Shown: positions 45,370 to 54,793, numbered from the stretch's first letter. The stretch is DNA of 64,000 nt from JAWQFO01 sp033436665 (GCF_033436665.1 NZ_JAWQFO010000002.1:795959-859958), one strand, 5' to 3'. The notes: generated by a model from the sequence alone, not told the origin. Translations and numbers: made by a program.

Positions 45370-45826
45370 GTTTCGGTCCCCAATGTTGGACTGCCGGCGG
45401 CCGGGCGGGCGGGGTTTCGAGTGTCCCCGGCCTGTGATAGCCTGATCGCCGCAACAGCAATGTTGCCGCCGCGCGGGGTGTGTCATCCGCCAAGATTTCC
45501 GCCCCGCGTGGCATCCCTTGCGTCTTTCGGTGCCGTGTGGCCCCGCGACGCAGCGCCACCATCCAACCGCTTCGCCAGACTGGGAACGAATTGCACTTCG
45601 TGATGCGTTGGACCGGCGGTAATCGCCCAAAAGTTGTGCGACACTTGTCGTCTTGCATGATTTTTGGGCTTGTTCCGCATGGTACTGCGCTCCGCTTCCG
45701 GGCCACCGACATGCCTGCGGGATGCGGTCCGGCAAGCATTAAGCGGGAATTCACCTCTGCGGGTCATATCGTGGGGACCGGCGGCAGCGACACCCGCGCG
45801 GCACGCATTCGATCCTGGACCCCAAC
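45370..45826. other. intergenic region between divergent urtA and cheB
   Basis: 457 bases without a gene I can support. It must hold the urtA promoter. I looked for NtrC and sigma-54 patterns and found only poorly spaced ones. Confidence 0.5.
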
Positions 45827-46948
45827 TTGGCACACAGCCGCGAAACTAATGCATCCCCGCGACTGCCGCACCGCAAGACGGTGCTGATCGTCGACGACTC
45901 CCGGACCGCACGCGCCTGGTTGCGCGGCGTTCTTTCCGGTGACGACCGGCTCGAGGTCGTGGCCGAGGCCGGCGACGCGATCGAGGCGCGCGACTTTCTG
46001 AGGCAGACGTCTGTCGATGTCCTGACGCTGGACATCGAGATGCCCGGAATGAGCGGTCTGGACTTCCTGTCCCGGCTCATGGGCGCCCGGCCGATGCCGG
46101 TCGTCATGATGTCGAGCCTGACCGCCGCCGGCAGCGAGGCGGCGATCCAGGCGCTGTCGCGCGGTGCGGTGGACTGCATGGTCAAGCCGACATCGGGCTG
46201 TCCCGAGGTGGTCGTCCGCGACATCCGTGATCGCGTCCATCAGGCGGCCTGCACCCGGCCCGAGAACCTGCGCGTTTCGTCCCAGCCCGCCCGGTCCGGC
46301 CCGGTGACGGCGCCGCGCGACCGGGCGCCGCATCCCTGCCTGCGCGGGGACATCGTGCTGATCGGTGCTTCGACCGGAGGCGTCGCGGCGCTTGAAACGG
46401 TGCTGCCCGCGCTCGATTGCGACGGCCCCCCGGTGGTCGTTGTGCAGCACATGCCCCACAATTTCCTCGTCAGTTTCTGCGACCGGCTCGACCGCTGTCT
46501 CAACCGCCCCGTCATGCTGGCCGCCGAAGGGCTGACGCTCGCGCGCGGCGATATCGTGCTGGCTCCGGGCGGTGATCGCCATACCACGCTGGTCCGGCAG
46601 GGCGGAGCCTGGCACTGCCGGCTGGTTCCGAACCTGCCACGCCATCTGCATTGCCCGGCCGTCGACGTCCTGTTCGCCTCTGCGGAATCCGAGGCGCGGC
46701 ATGTTTCCGCGGCGCTTCTGACCGGTCTGGGCAAGGACGGCGCGGACGGTCTGTTGCGGCTTTCCCGGAACGGGGCCACGACCTTCGGTCAGGACGCGGC
46801 GACCTGCGTGGTTTACGGCATGCCGCGCGCCGCCGCGAAACTGGGTGCGGTCCAACATGAACTGCCGCTCGACCGGATCGGCGCGGCGCTGAACGCAAGC
46901 CGGCAGCCGCGCGAGCGTGGAGCCGGCCGCCGAATGTGCGCCCGATGA
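45827..46948 (+). CDS. cheB: Chemotaxis response regulator protein-glutamate methylesterase CheB
   Basis: 373 residues from TTG at 45827 (a start inside the first 20 codons is possible). N-terminal receiver: TVLIVDDSRTARAWL, VLTLDIEMPGMSGLDFL, VVMMSSLT and VDCMVKP. C-terminal methylesterase: LIGASTGGVAALETVLPAL (catalytic Ser), VVVQHMPHNFLVSF (His) and LLTGLGKDGADGLL (Asp). It removes methyl groups from, and deamidates, chemoreceptors. Only cheD accompanies it; no cheA or receptor gene is near. Confidence 0.94.
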   Translation: MAHSRETNASPRLPHRKTVLIVDDSRTARAWLRGVLSGDDRLEVVAEAGDAIEARDFLRQTSVDVLTLDIEMPGMSGLDFLSRLMGARPMPVVMMSSLTAAGSEAAIQALSRGAVDCMVKPTSGCPEVVVRDIRDRVHQAACTRPENLRVSSQPARSGPVTAPRDRAPHPCLRGDIVLIGASTGGVAALETVLPALDCDGPPVVVVQHMPHNFLVSFCDRLDRCLNRPVMLAAEGLTLARGDIVLAPGGDRHTTLVRQGGAWHCRLVPNLPRHLHCPAVDVLFASAESEARHVSAALLTGLGKDGADGLLRLSRNGATTFGQDAATCVVYGMPRAAAKLGAVQHELPLDRIGAALNASRQPRERGAGRRMCAR

Positions 46949-47463
46949 CCGCGCGCCGCATCCATATCACCCAGGGCGAGCGTGCCGCCTGCGACCGCCC
47001 CGACACGGTCATCACGACGATACTCGGCTCCTGCGTCTCTTGCTGCCTGTGGGATCCCGTTGCGGGCGTCGGCGGGATGAACCACATGCTTCTGACCGTC
47101 AGCACCTCCGGCGCCGGCATGTGCAACCTCGCCGGTCTCAACGCGATGGAGTTGCTGATCAACGATATCCTCAAGCTCGGTGCGCGGCGCGAACGGTTGC
47201 ACGCCAAGGCTTTCGGCGGGGCCTGCATGGTCTCGGGCCTGAGCGAGATCGGGCGCAACAACAGCGCCTTCACCCTCGATTTTCTTTCCAAGGAGGGGAT
47301 CGTCTGCGACGGCCATTCGCTTGGCGGTGCGACCTCGCGCCATGTCCAGTTCTGGCCCGCCACCGGCCGGGTCAGGATGAAGGCCAGCCGCGAGGCGCCG
47401 CGGGAGGTTCCGGCCGAGATCCAGGCGCGCGCCACCGTCGGCAACGGACTGGAACTTTTCTGA
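46945..47463 (+). CDS. cheD: Chemoreceptor glutamine deamidase CheD
   Basis: 172 residues from the ATG at 46945, overlapping the cheB stop (ATGA). CheD features: the catalytic Cys in TTILGSCVSCCLWDP, the His in GGMNHMLL, the Thr-type segment and KAFGGACMVSGLSEIGRNN. It deamidates receptor glutamines and can bind CheC. Coupled to cheB, so both receptor-modifying enzymes are made together. Confidence 0.94.
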   Translation: MTARRIHITQGERAACDRPDTVITTILGSCVSCCLWDPVAGVGGMNHMLLTVSTSGAGMCNLAGLNAMELLINDILKLGARRERLHAKAFGGACMVSGLSEIGRNNSAFTLDFLSKEGIVCDGHSLGGATSRHVQFWPATGRVRMKASREAPREVPAEIQARATVGNGLELF

Positions 47464-47561
47464 CTGTGAGACTGTGGAAATTCGCGATTGCCGGCTTGCC
47501 AGTCTCTCGGCACTGCTGCTATATCGCCCGGCGCCCAAGGCGCAAAGACCCGCACGGGTCC

Positions 47562-47637
47562 GCCCCTATAGCTCAGCTGGTAGAGCAACTGATTTGTAAT
47601 CAGTAGGTCCGCGGTTCGAGTCCGTGTGGGGGCACCA
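47562..47637 (+). tRNA. tRNA-Thr (anticodon UGU)
   Basis: Full cloverleaf: acceptor GCCCCTA/TGGGGGC, D-arm AGCTCAGCTGGTAGAGC, anticodon arm CTGAT-TTTGTAA-ATCAG (anticodon TGT), variable AGGTC, T-arm CGCGG-TTCGAGT-CCGTG, discriminator A and encoded CCA. Confidence 0.96.
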
Positions 47638-48100
47638 TTCGATCCTACAGTTGTTCCCATCGGCCCATGAACCCCGTCATCGCCTCGTGGCAGGCGAGGA
47701 CCGGTTCGTGGAAACCGGCGGACCAGAGCATCCGCTCTGTATCGGATTTGTGCGTCGCGTGGTGCTGCTGTCCCGGATCTGCGTGGATCCGCTTGGTCGA
47801 CCAGCGCTACGCAATTTTGGAGCACGCCACTTGGCTTCGGCGAGAAACTCAAGATCAAAACGATAATTCACATGGCAAGCCTTTCTGCGCGCGACCCATC
47901 GCAATCGACCTCGATTACCGGCTTTTTCGGTCCCGTCTTGCACCCGCATCGAACGCAGCGCGTCGCTTGCCGCCCTTCGCAAGACGCGCGGGCCAGTGCA
48001 GGGCCGTATCGACACCGCAGGTTGAATATGGTTGCGCGCGTGTTGACCCAACGTAAGTGGTGCGGCACCGTCGGCATATTTCCAGCCCGGGAGTGGGTCC
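47638..48100. other. intergenic, no supported gene
   Basis: 463 bases after tRNA-Thr. Several open frames exist on both strands, but none has a ribosome-binding site or protein-like composition I trust. GGGAG before 48101 serves the next gene. Confidence 0.5.
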
Positions 48101-49519
48101 ATGAAGATTTTGATGACATCACTTTTCGTCGCACCTTGGGTCGCTGCGTCCGCGGCAGGTGCGTCCACCTACGTTCTGTCGGGATATTCACTGAATTTCG
48201 AGGATACCTACCAGGGCGACACCTCGGCGACGCAGGCGGTCGAGGTCACGAACGTCAGTGATCAGACCGTGACCCCGTCCTTTGCCGGCGGTGCCCCTTC
48301 GGGGGAGTTCACGGCTGTTCAGAATTGCGCCGCGGCGACACTCGCACCCGGAGCGTCCTGCCAGTTCTTCTATACCTACGTCCCGACAACGCTCGGCGCG
48401 TCCTCGGGAACCTCGAACATCCAGATCGATGGCGAGACCTTCAGCATCGCGCTGCAGGGGGTGAGCCTGCAGCCCTACCTCGTCTCGCCGACCGCGCTGG
48501 ATTTCGGCCCGGTCGAGTCGGGAGAGGTCAGCGCCGCGCAGCAGGTCTCGTTCACGAACGTCACCAACGCCACGCAGACCTATTCCTTTGCTGGCGGAGC
48601 GCCCACCGGCGACTTCACCGCGGTGCAGAACTGCGCGGGCGGTGTGCTCGCGCCAGGGGCGTCCTGCCAGTTCACCTACAGCTTCGCTCCGACCGCGGAT
48701 GTGCCGGCAAGCGGGACATCGAACATATCCGTGAACGGCGACCTCGTCTCGATCTCGCTCACCGGCCTCGGCAGCGACACGGCTGCCTCGCCATTCGTTG
48801 TCTCGGGGACCGACCTGTCGTTCGGACATGTCTATGAAGGCGAGACCTCGGCGGTGCAGACGGTCAACGTCACCAACGTCAGCGACGAAATCCAGTCGCC
48901 CAGCTTCGCGGGGGGCGCACCGTCCGGGGATTTCAGCGCGGTCCAGAACTGCGCCGGCGGGAACATCCTGCCCGGGGCGTCCTGCCAGTTCTTCTACAGC
49001 TTTACGCCGACGGCCGAAGGTACGGCATCGGGCGTCTCGAGCTTCTCGATCGACGGGGAGGCCTACACGGTGCAGTTGAACGGGACCGGGCTGGACCCGC
49101 TTCTCGTCAGCCCGCTCAGCCTTGATTTCGGCGAGGTGGAGGTGGGTCAGTCCTCCAGCCTTCAGCTGATCAGCGAAATCACCAACGTTAGCGGCGTGAC
49201 GCAAACCTACAGTCTGGCGGGCGGCGCCCCCTCGGGAGGCTTCGGCGCAGTGCAGAATTGTGCGGGCGGTGTGCTTGCGCCGGGGGCGTCCTGCCAGTTC
49301 TTCTACAGTTTTTCGCCGACCTCGGCGGGCGCGCATGTCAGCCAGTCGGTCTTTTCGATCGACGGAAAGCCGGTGGTGATCGACCTTGCCGGGACCGGGA
49401 CGGGCGGCACGACCCCACCGCCGGGCGTCGTGCCGCTGCCGGCCAGCCTGCCGCTGCTGAGCTTCGGCGTCGCCCTGTTGCCGCTACTGGCCAGACGTCG
49501 GCGCACCGTTCTGCGCTGA
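48101..49519 (+). CDS. VPLPA-CTERM secreted protein with four choice-of-anchor D (ASH-like) repeats
   Basis: 472 residues. Signal peptide (MKILMTSLFVAPWVAASAAG), then four repeats of about 100 residues (roughly 24-120, 125-225, 232-330, 331-433). Each has an FAGGAPSGEFTAVQNC-like strand and a GASCQFFYSFTPT-like strand, with one Cys in each motif that could form a disulfide. The C-terminus has PPPGVVPLPASLPLLSFG, a hydrophobic helix and LLARRRRTVLR, the VPLPA-CTERM sorting signal of Rhodobacterales, read by an exosortase. Probably surface-displayed or released. The repeat DNA is also very similar between copies, suggesting recent duplication. Function unknown. Confidence 0.85.
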   Translation: MKILMTSLFVAPWVAASAAGASTYVLSGYSLNFEDTYQGDTSATQAVEVTNVSDQTVTPSFAGGAPSGEFTAVQNCAAATLAPGASCQFFYTYVPTTLGASSGTSNIQIDGETFSIALQGVSLQPYLVSPTALDFGPVESGEVSAAQQVSFTNVTNATQTYSFAGGAPTGDFTAVQNCAGGVLAPGASCQFTYSFAPTADVPASGTSNISVNGDLVSISLTGLGSDTAASPFVVSGTDLSFGHVYEGETSAVQTVNVTNVSDEIQSPSFAGGAPSGDFSAVQNCAGGNILPGASCQFFYSFTPTAEGTASGVSSFSIDGEAYTVQLNGTGLDPLLVSPLSLDFGEVEVGQSSSLQLISEITNVSGVTQTYSLAGGAPSGGFGAVQNCAGGVLAPGASCQFFYSFSPTSAGAHVSQSVFSIDGKPVVIDLAGTGTGGTTPPPGVVPLPASLPLLSFGVALLPLLARRRRTVLR

Positions 49520-49641
49520 TCCATCACACCCGGCCAAACCGGCGCTTCGTGTCCACAGACGCGCTGCGCGAGTGTATGACAGACACCGCGGTCGCTTCAC
49601 AAGATCGGGTGAGGGCGGTCGCCCGAACACTCGGACATGGC

Positions 49642-49950
49642 TCAGAGAGCGCCCTCGTCGGTCAGCGACTGGATACCGGCCGTCGAGCCGTCGCTGTAAG
49701 CGATGCACTGCCAGGGGGCGCGGGTATCGCCCACGCCGACGCGGACCAGCGTCCCGGCTTCGGAGAATTCCGAGCCGAGCAGCACGACGTCGGGGTTGTT
49801 CGTGGTGCTCGTGACGTCGCGCAGGCAGGCTTGCTCTGCCGCGTTGGGTGTCGTGGTCGTCGTGGCCTCGACCGTATCCACGGTGCCCTCAGCACAGGCG
49901 GAAAGCAGCAGTGCCGCGGCCGTTGCCGTCGGGATTGCGAAAGTTCTCAT
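49642..49950 (-). CDS. small lipoprotein, hypothetical
   Basis: 102 residues from the ATG at 49950. MRTFAIPTATAAALLLSAC ends in a lipobox (LLLSAC), so Cys19 should be lipidated. After a Thr-rich stretch (VEATTTTTPN) a short domain contains two further Cys (EQACLRDV, PWQCIAYSDG) that may pair. I do not know the family. Convergent with the VPLPA-CTERM gene. Confidence 0.65.
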   Translation of the reverse strand: MRTFAIPTATAAALLLSACAEGTVDTVEATTTTTPNAAEQACLRDVTSTTNNPDVVLLGSEFSEAGTLVRVGVGDTRAPWQCIAYSDGSTAGIQSLTDEGAL

Positions 49951-50230
49951 CTTGGTATCCAGTCTTGTCTTTCCCAATTCACTGCCCGCGAGTCGTAACG
50001 CTGGCAGACCCGCCGAGAGTGACCCGCGAATACGTCATCGGTCAACAATGCCCCGCCAAAGGCCGGGTGAGTATCCGGCGCCGGCATCGCATGGTGCGCT
50101 CGAACGGGAACGGCGTGTCGTGAAAGCCTTGTCCAGGAACCCGGCGTCCGCGCTGCCCGTCGGCTTCAATCGCGGCTGCGTCTTGACAGTCCCGCGCACC
50201 CAAGTGACTGTCGCACCACCGAAAAAGAGC

Positions 50231-50259
50231 GTGACGGCGCAGGCGCGGAGCGCCGTCAC
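50231..50259. promoter_or_regulatory. inverted repeat GTGACGGCG-N11-CGCCGTCAC upstream of the TRAP operon
   Basis: A perfect nine-base inverted repeat, 88 bases before dctP, in a 396-base gap (49951-50346) that otherwise shows no gene. The size and position suit an operator for a regulator of the catabolic locus; a hairpin role is the alternative. Confidence 0.45.
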
Positions 50260-50346
50260 GATGGGAGGGGAACGGTCCGGCCTTGATGCCGGACAGCTTT
50301 CCGCACGTCTCGAATTCGCGCAAAGACACGGTTGGGAGGACCGCAC

Positions 50347-51339
50347 ATGACGACCTTGAGAACATCCGCAGCCCTTGCCGGCGCCCTTCTTCTGGGCAGC
50401 CTCGGCGCCGCACAGGCACAGGAAAAGATGCGCGTGACGCTGCAGCTGCCGCTGACATCGCATCTCGGCGAGAACCTCCAGCTTTTCGAAAAGGAGGTCG
50501 AAACGCGCACTGACGGTGCCATCGACGTCGAGATTTACGACAGCGCCACGCTTTACACCGACAAGGAAGTGCCGCAGGCCGTGGGGTCCGGCGCGATCGA
50601 AGCGGGTGTCGCCTCGTTGACCCGATACGTCGGCGACGTGCCGGCCGTCGACGTCTTCTACATGCCGTTCCTCCTGAACACCGAGGACAAGGTGCGCGCC
50701 GCCGTGGCCGAAGGCTCGCCCGTGCGCTCAGCGCTCGAGGAGGCCATCGCCGAGACCGGCGGCGAAATCCTCTACTGGCAGGCCTATGGCGGCGCGGTGA
50801 TGCTGTCGAACGGCGGCCCGATCCGCACGCCGGCGGATCTCGAAGGCAAGAAGGTGCGTGTCTTCGGCAAAACCCTTGGCGACTTCGTAGAGGCTGCGGG
50901 CGGTGCGCCCACGCTCATTTCGGGTTCCGAACAGTACCTCGCCTACCAGCGTGGCACGGTCGACGTGGGCATGACGGGCGTGTCGGGCGTGAAATCCCGC
51001 AAGCTCTGGGAAGTGATGGACACGATCACCGTCACCAACCACGCTGACATCGAGTTCGTCGTGGTGGTCAATTCCGAGTGGTGGAACGGGCTCGACGAGG
51101 AGACCCGCGGTCACATCGAGGCCGCGGCGAGCGTGGCGCAGGAGGACGTGCGCAACCGCATGGCCGAGATCGAGGCCGATGCTTATGCCGCGGCCAAGGA
51201 GAACGGCATGACCGTCGTCGATCTGACGGAGGAAGAACTGCAGGCGTGGCGCGACGTGTCGCAGCCGGTGTTCGACAGCTACCGCGAAAGCGCGGGCGAG
51301 TTGGGCGAGCGCGTCCTGTCCGCCGCCGAAGGTCTCTGA
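50347..51339 (+). CDS. dctP: TRAP transporter substrate-binding protein (DctP family)
   Basis: About 330 residues from the ATG at 50347 with GGGAGGA upstream. Signal peptide MTTLRTSAALAGALLLGSLG to AQAQ. DctP wording: VTLQLPLTSHLGENLQLFEKE (approximate), VEIYDSATLYTDKEVPQAV, GKKVRVFGKTLGDFVEAAGG and GMTGVSGVKSRKLWEV, including the conserved Arg for a ligand carboxylate. It feeds an organic acid, or an amino-acid-like ligand, to DctQM. The enzymes downstream point to a dicarboxylate or amino-acid derivative. Confidence 0.9.
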   Translation: MTTLRTSAALAGALLLGSLGAAQAQEKMRVTLQLPLTSHLGENLQLFEKEVETRTDGAIDVEIYDSATLYTDKEVPQAVGSGAIEAGVASLTRYVGDVPAVDVFYMPFLLNTEDKVRAAVAEGSPVRSALEEAIAETGGEILYWQAYGGAVMLSNGGPIRTPADLEGKKVRVFGKTLGDFVEAAGGAPTLISGSEQYLAYQRGTVDVGMTGVSGVKSRKLWEVMDTITVTNHADIEFVVVVNSEWWNGLDEETRGHIEAAASVAQEDVRNRMAEIEADAYAAAKENGMTVVDLTEEELQAWRDVSQPVFDSYRESAGELGERVLSAAEGL

Positions 51340-51354
51340 ACCGGGACCCGGCAC

Positions 51355-51849
51355 GTGGCATTCCTGGACAGGCTGACCGGCATTCTGGGCTGGGTGGCCG
51401 CGGCACTCTTCGTGCTTGCGGGCGCCATGCTGACCTGGGAGGTCGTGGCGCGCTACTTCTTCGTCCGCCCGACCATATGGGCGGCGGAACTGTCGCAATA
51501 CTGCCTGATCTGGGGATGCCTGCTGGCGATGGCGGGGGTGTTGCGGCAACGCCGGCACATCACCGTCACCGCCGGGTTGGCGCTGATGCCCGTGCGCGCG
51601 CGGCGTCTCGCTGACCTCGCGGGCCTTGCCGCAATCTTCGTTTTCGCCCTGATCGTGGGATACTACGGCGGAGAGATATTCGTGGATTCCTGGCAGCGCG
51701 GCCGGACCGCGGGCACCATGCTCGACCCGCCGGTCTGGACCATCGAGATCGCGGTCCCCCTTGGCTTTGCGTTGCTGGCAATACAATGCCTGGCCGAGAT
51801 GGTGCGCACGTGGCGGCACGGTCCGCCCGACATCGGGGGGCACGAATGA
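51355..51849 (+). CDS. dctQ: TRAP transporter small permease (DctQ)
   Basis: 164 residues from a GTG at 51355. Four helices. DctQ features: MLTWEVVARYFFVRPTIWAAEL, QYCLIWGCLLAMAGVLRQRRHI and WTIEIAVPLGFALLAIQCLAE (approximate spans). Overlaps dctM by four bases (ATGA). Confidence 0.9.
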   Translation: MAFLDRLTGILGWVAAALFVLAGAMLTWEVVARYFFVRPTIWAAELSQYCLIWGCLLAMAGVLRQRRHITVTAGLALMPVRARRLADLAGLAAIFVFALIVGYYGGEIFVDSWQRGRTAGTMLDPPVWTIEIAVPLGFALLAIQCLAEMVRTWRHGPPDIGGHE

Positions 51850-53120
51850 CCATCGCTCTTGTCGTCGCGGGCCTCTTCGCGCTGCTGCTGCTCGGGGTCC
51901 CGGTGGCCTTCGCGCTCGGCGGCACCGGCCTGGTGCTGCTTTACGCCGGTGGGTTCTCTCCGCTGATGGCGCCGCAGGGCATCCTGTCGACGCTCGACGG
52001 GTTCATCCTGCTCGCGGTACCCTTGTTCCTGCTGATGGGCAACGTGCTGCTGAAGGGCGGGGTGGGGCGCGACCTCTTCGCCGCTGTGCAGGCCTGGGTC
52101 GGCCACTGGCCGGGCGGGCTTGCCGTCGCGACGATCCTGTCCTGCGGGCTGTTCGCCGCGATCTCGGGCTCGTCCGTCGCCACCGCCGCGACCATCGGAA
52201 CCGTGGCGATCCCTGAGATGACCAAACGCGGCTATGACGCGCGCCACACCTATGGGCTGCTCGCGGCGGGCGGAACGCTGGGCATCCTGATCCCGCCATC
52301 GATCCCGATGATCGTCTACGGCTTCGTCGCCGAGGAATCGGTGATCGCGCTCTTCATGGCCGGCGTCGGGCCGGGGCTGGCCCTGATCGCCGCCTTCATC
52401 GTCTTCGCGGTGCTGCATGCGCGCCTCTCGCCGGGCTACGAGCGGCTTGCGCCCGCCACCTGGGACGAGCGCCGCGCGGCGTCGGTCCGGGCGTTGCCGT
52501 CGGTGGCGCTGGCCTTGTTAGTGGTTTTCGGCATCTATTCCGGCGCCTTCACTCCGACCGAGGCCGCCGCCGTCGGCTTTGCCGCGGCGCTGCTGATCAC
52601 CGGCGTCATCCTGCGCACGCTGACCTGGCGCGACTTTCTCGAAAGCGCGCGCGACGCGATGGTCACGACGGTCGCGATCCTCTTGATCGTCGCCGGCGCC
52701 AAGGTCTTCGGCAAGGCGCTGGCGCTCTGGCGCGTACCGCAGGACATAAGCGCCTTCATCGGAGCGACCATCGACGGACCGATGATGTTCATTCTCGTGG
52801 TCTCGGTGGTACTGCTGCTGATGGGGCTGGTCTTCGAGGCGCTGTCGATGGTGTTGATCATGACCCCGGTGCTGCTGCCGGCGGCGATGGGGCTGGGGTT
52901 CGACCCGATCTGGTTCGGCGTCTACATGGTGATCATGGTCGAATGCGCCCTGATCACCCCGCCCGTGGGCCTGAACCTCTACGTGATCCAGTCGGTCGCG
53001 CGCGCCTCGCTGTCGGACGTGGCGCGCGGCACGCTGCCGTTTCTCGCGATCATGTTGGCCTCGGTCGCGCTGCTATACGCCTGGCCCGATCTCGCCCTCT
53101 ATCTGCCGTTCAAATGGTGA
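51846..53120 (+). CDS. dctM: TRAP transporter large permease (DctM)
   Basis: 424 residues from the ATG at 51846. DctM signatures: LLVPLFLLMGNVLLKGG-like segment, ISGSSVATAATIGTVAIPEM, GTLGILIPPSIPMIVYG, LVFEALSMVLIMTPVLLP and ALITPPVGLNLYVIQSVA. Twelve or so helices. Carries the Na-coupled transport step. Confidence 0.95.
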   Translation: MTIALVVAGLFALLLLGVPVAFALGGTGLVLLYAGGFSPLMAPQGILSTLDGFILLAVPLFLLMGNVLLKGGVGRDLFAAVQAWVGHWPGGLAVATILSCGLFAAISGSSVATAATIGTVAIPEMTKRGYDARHTYGLLAAGGTLGILIPPSIPMIVYGFVAEESVIALFMAGVGPGLALIAAFIVFAVLHARLSPGYERLAPATWDERRAASVRALPSVALALLVVFGIYSGAFTPTEAAAVGFAAALLITGVILRTLTWRDFLESARDAMVTTVAILLIVAGAKVFGKALALWRVPQDISAFIGATIDGPMMFILVVSVVLLLMGLVFEALSMVLIMTPVLLPAAMGLGFDPIWFGVYMVIMVECALITPPVGLNLYVIQSVARASLSDVARGTLPFLAIMLASVALLYAWPDLALYLPFKW

Positions 53121-53127
53121 GTGCTTC

Positions 53128-54015
53128 ATGACCCTCGAAACCCCTGCCGCGCGCTTGCGCGACCTGTTGGCGCAGGACACCTGCCACACGATGCCCTGCT
53201 GCTTCGATGCGCTTTCGGCACTTCTGATTGCGCAGGAGGGGTTCCCGCTGACGTTCATGTCGGGGTTCGCCGCCTCCGCCTCTCGCATCGGCGCGCCGGA
53301 TCTCGGGCTGATGTCCTACGCCGAGGTCGAAGACCAGGTGCGCAACATCTGTGGCGCGGTGCCGGCGCTGCCGCTGATTGCGGATGGCGACACCGGCTAT
53401 GGCAATGCGATGAACGTGCGGCGCACGGTGCGCGGGCTCTGGCGTGCCGGGGCGGCAGCGGTGATGATCGAGGATCAGGTCGCGCCGAAACGCTGCGGCC
53501 ACACCCCCGGCAAGGAGGTGGTGGACCGGGGCGAGGCCATGGACCGCGTGCGCGCCGCCGTCGACGAGGCCGAGGCGATCCGGGCGGTGGGTGGCGACGT
53601 GTTGATCCTCGCGCGCACGGATGCGCGGCATACGCTCGGTTTGGACGAGGCGCTGGAACGCGCCCGCACATTCCGCGATCTCGGCGCCGACATCCTCTTC
53701 GTCGAGGCGCCGCGCGACCGGGCCGAGATGGAGCGGGTCTGCACCGAAGCACCGGGTGTGCACATGGCCAACATCGTCGAGGGCGGCGACACGCCGGACC
53801 TGCCACGCGCCGAGCTTCACGCGATCGGCTACCGCATCGCGGCCTATCCGCTCACGCTGATGGCGGTGGCAATGGCGGCGATGACCCGGACGCTGCAGGC
53901 GATGCGCGACGATGCCGAACGCGACGGGCGCATGGATTTCGCGGAACTGCGCCGGCGGATCGGCTTCGACGACTACTACGAGGCTTCGAGCCACTACGAA
54001 AGCGCGCGCCGCTAA
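53128..54015 (+). CDS. isocitrate lyase/PEP mutase-family enzyme
   Basis: 295 residues, starting 7 bases after dctM. Family features: MPCCFDALSALLIAQEG, FMSGFAASASRIGAPDLGL (approximate), LIADGDTGYGNAMNV with the metal Asp, IEDQVAPKRCGHTPGKEV (the KRCGH active-site loop of lyases) and ILARTDARHTLGLDEALERA. The KRCGH Cys indicates a C-C lyase such as methylisocitrate, oxaloacetate or 2,3-dimethylmalate lyase rather than a phosphonate mutase. It would cleave a substituted malate-type compound. Context with TRAP, isomerase-like and ammonia-lyase-like genes suggests a late catabolic step. Confidence 0.88.
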   Translation: MTLETPAARLRDLLAQDTCHTMPCCFDALSALLIAQEGFPLTFMSGFAASASRIGAPDLGLMSYAEVEDQVRNICGAVPALPLIADGDTGYGNAMNVRRTVRGLWRAGAAAVMIEDQVAPKRCGHTPGKEVVDRGEAMDRVRAAVDEAEAIRAVGGDVLILARTDARHTLGLDEALERARTFRDLGADILFVEAPRDRAEMERVCTEAPGVHMANIVEGGDTPDLPRAELHAIGYRIAAYPLTLMAVAMAAMTRTLQAMRDDAERDGRMDFAELRRRIGFDDYYEASSHYESARR

Positions 54016-54046
54016 CGCCGCAGCCGTCAGGCTGGGCAACAGGGTC

Positions 54047-54793
54047 TCAGGCCGGTAGCCGCATCAGCCGGCCCGGAGCGTCCTCGGCCAGCGGCGCATC
54101 GGCAAGCCGTGCCATGTGCCAGGCCAGCACCTGGTTGCTGCTCAGAACGGGCCGGTCCAGTTCGGCCTCGAGATCGTCGATCACGTCCAGCGTGCGCAGG
54201 TTCGTGCAGGACAAAAAGATCGCCTCCGCGCCGGACCGCGCGGCGACGCGCGCCGCGTCGCGCACCGAGGCCGGGTCGATCCGCGCCACCCGCGCTTCGA
54301 CCTTCTCGCCGAAAGACAGTGCTTCGGGGACCGAAAAGCCGGTTCTTTCGAAGGCGCGGCGGATCGGGGTCGCGACGGTCGCGACATAAGGCGAGACGAT
54401 GGCGACGGAGGACACATCGAGGGCCCGCAGGCCGGCGAAGGCGGCGGACAGCGGGTCGGTGACCGCCCGCGCCCCGGTGGCTTCGGAGACCAGTACCGCC
54501 ACCTTCCGCGCGCCGATCAGCGTAGTGCCCGAGGTGCAGGCATAAGCGACCGCCCCGAACTCCGCCGCCGGTGGCAGGAGCCGTGCCGCCTGCGGCAACG
54601 TATGCTCCATCTCAGCGATCGTCTCCGGGGTCAGGTCCGCGCCCGAAGGGATGCGGCTGACGTGCAGCGCGACCTCTTGCGGAAAGAAGCGGCGGAACTC
54701 CTGTTCGATCGTCTCGTCGACCTGCAACACGATCAGGCCCAGCGTCCCGTGCACCCCGATGGGGCCGGTCAGGGTGTAGGGCTGGCGCGTCAT
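54047..54793 (-). CDS. Asp/Glu racemase / maleate isomerase-like enzyme (EutA/AMDase family)
   Basis: 248 residues. Has the two-cysteine pattern of the Asp/Glu racemase superfamily: GAVAYACTSGTTLIGA (first Cys) and AIFLSCTNLRTLDVID (second Cys), with VAIVSPYVATVATPIRRAFE between. This layout is shared by maleate cis-trans isomerase, arylmalonate decarboxylase and the EutA protein of ectoine catabolism. The ATG overlaps the stop of the M24 gene (ATGA). The exact reaction is undetermined. Confidence 0.85.
   Translation of the reverse strand: MTRQPYTLTGPIGVHGTLGLIVLQVDETIEQEFRRFFPQEVALHVSRIPSGADLTPETIAEMEHTLPQAARLLPPAAEFGAVAYACTSGTTLIGARKVAVLVSEATGARAVTDPLSAAFAGLRALDVSSVAIVSPYVATVATPIRRAFERTGFSVPEALSFGEKVEARVARIDPASVRDAARVAARSGAEAIFLSCTNLRTLDVIDDLEAELDRPVLSSNQVLAWHMARLADAPLAEDAPGRLMRLPA

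Noticed and set aside
45509..45521. sigma-54 promoter near urtA (TGGCATCCCTTGC)
   Set aside because: GG to GC spacing is two bases too short and it points away from urtA.
45583..45609. EcfG-type promoter before cheB (GGAAC...CGTT)
   Set aside because: The spacer is 18 bases rather than 16-17, and it lies over 200 bases from the start codon.
47667..48056. open frame of 129 codons after tRNA-Thr
   Set aside because: No ribosome-binding site, Cys/Trp/Arg composition is unlike a real protein, and other frames overlap it equally.
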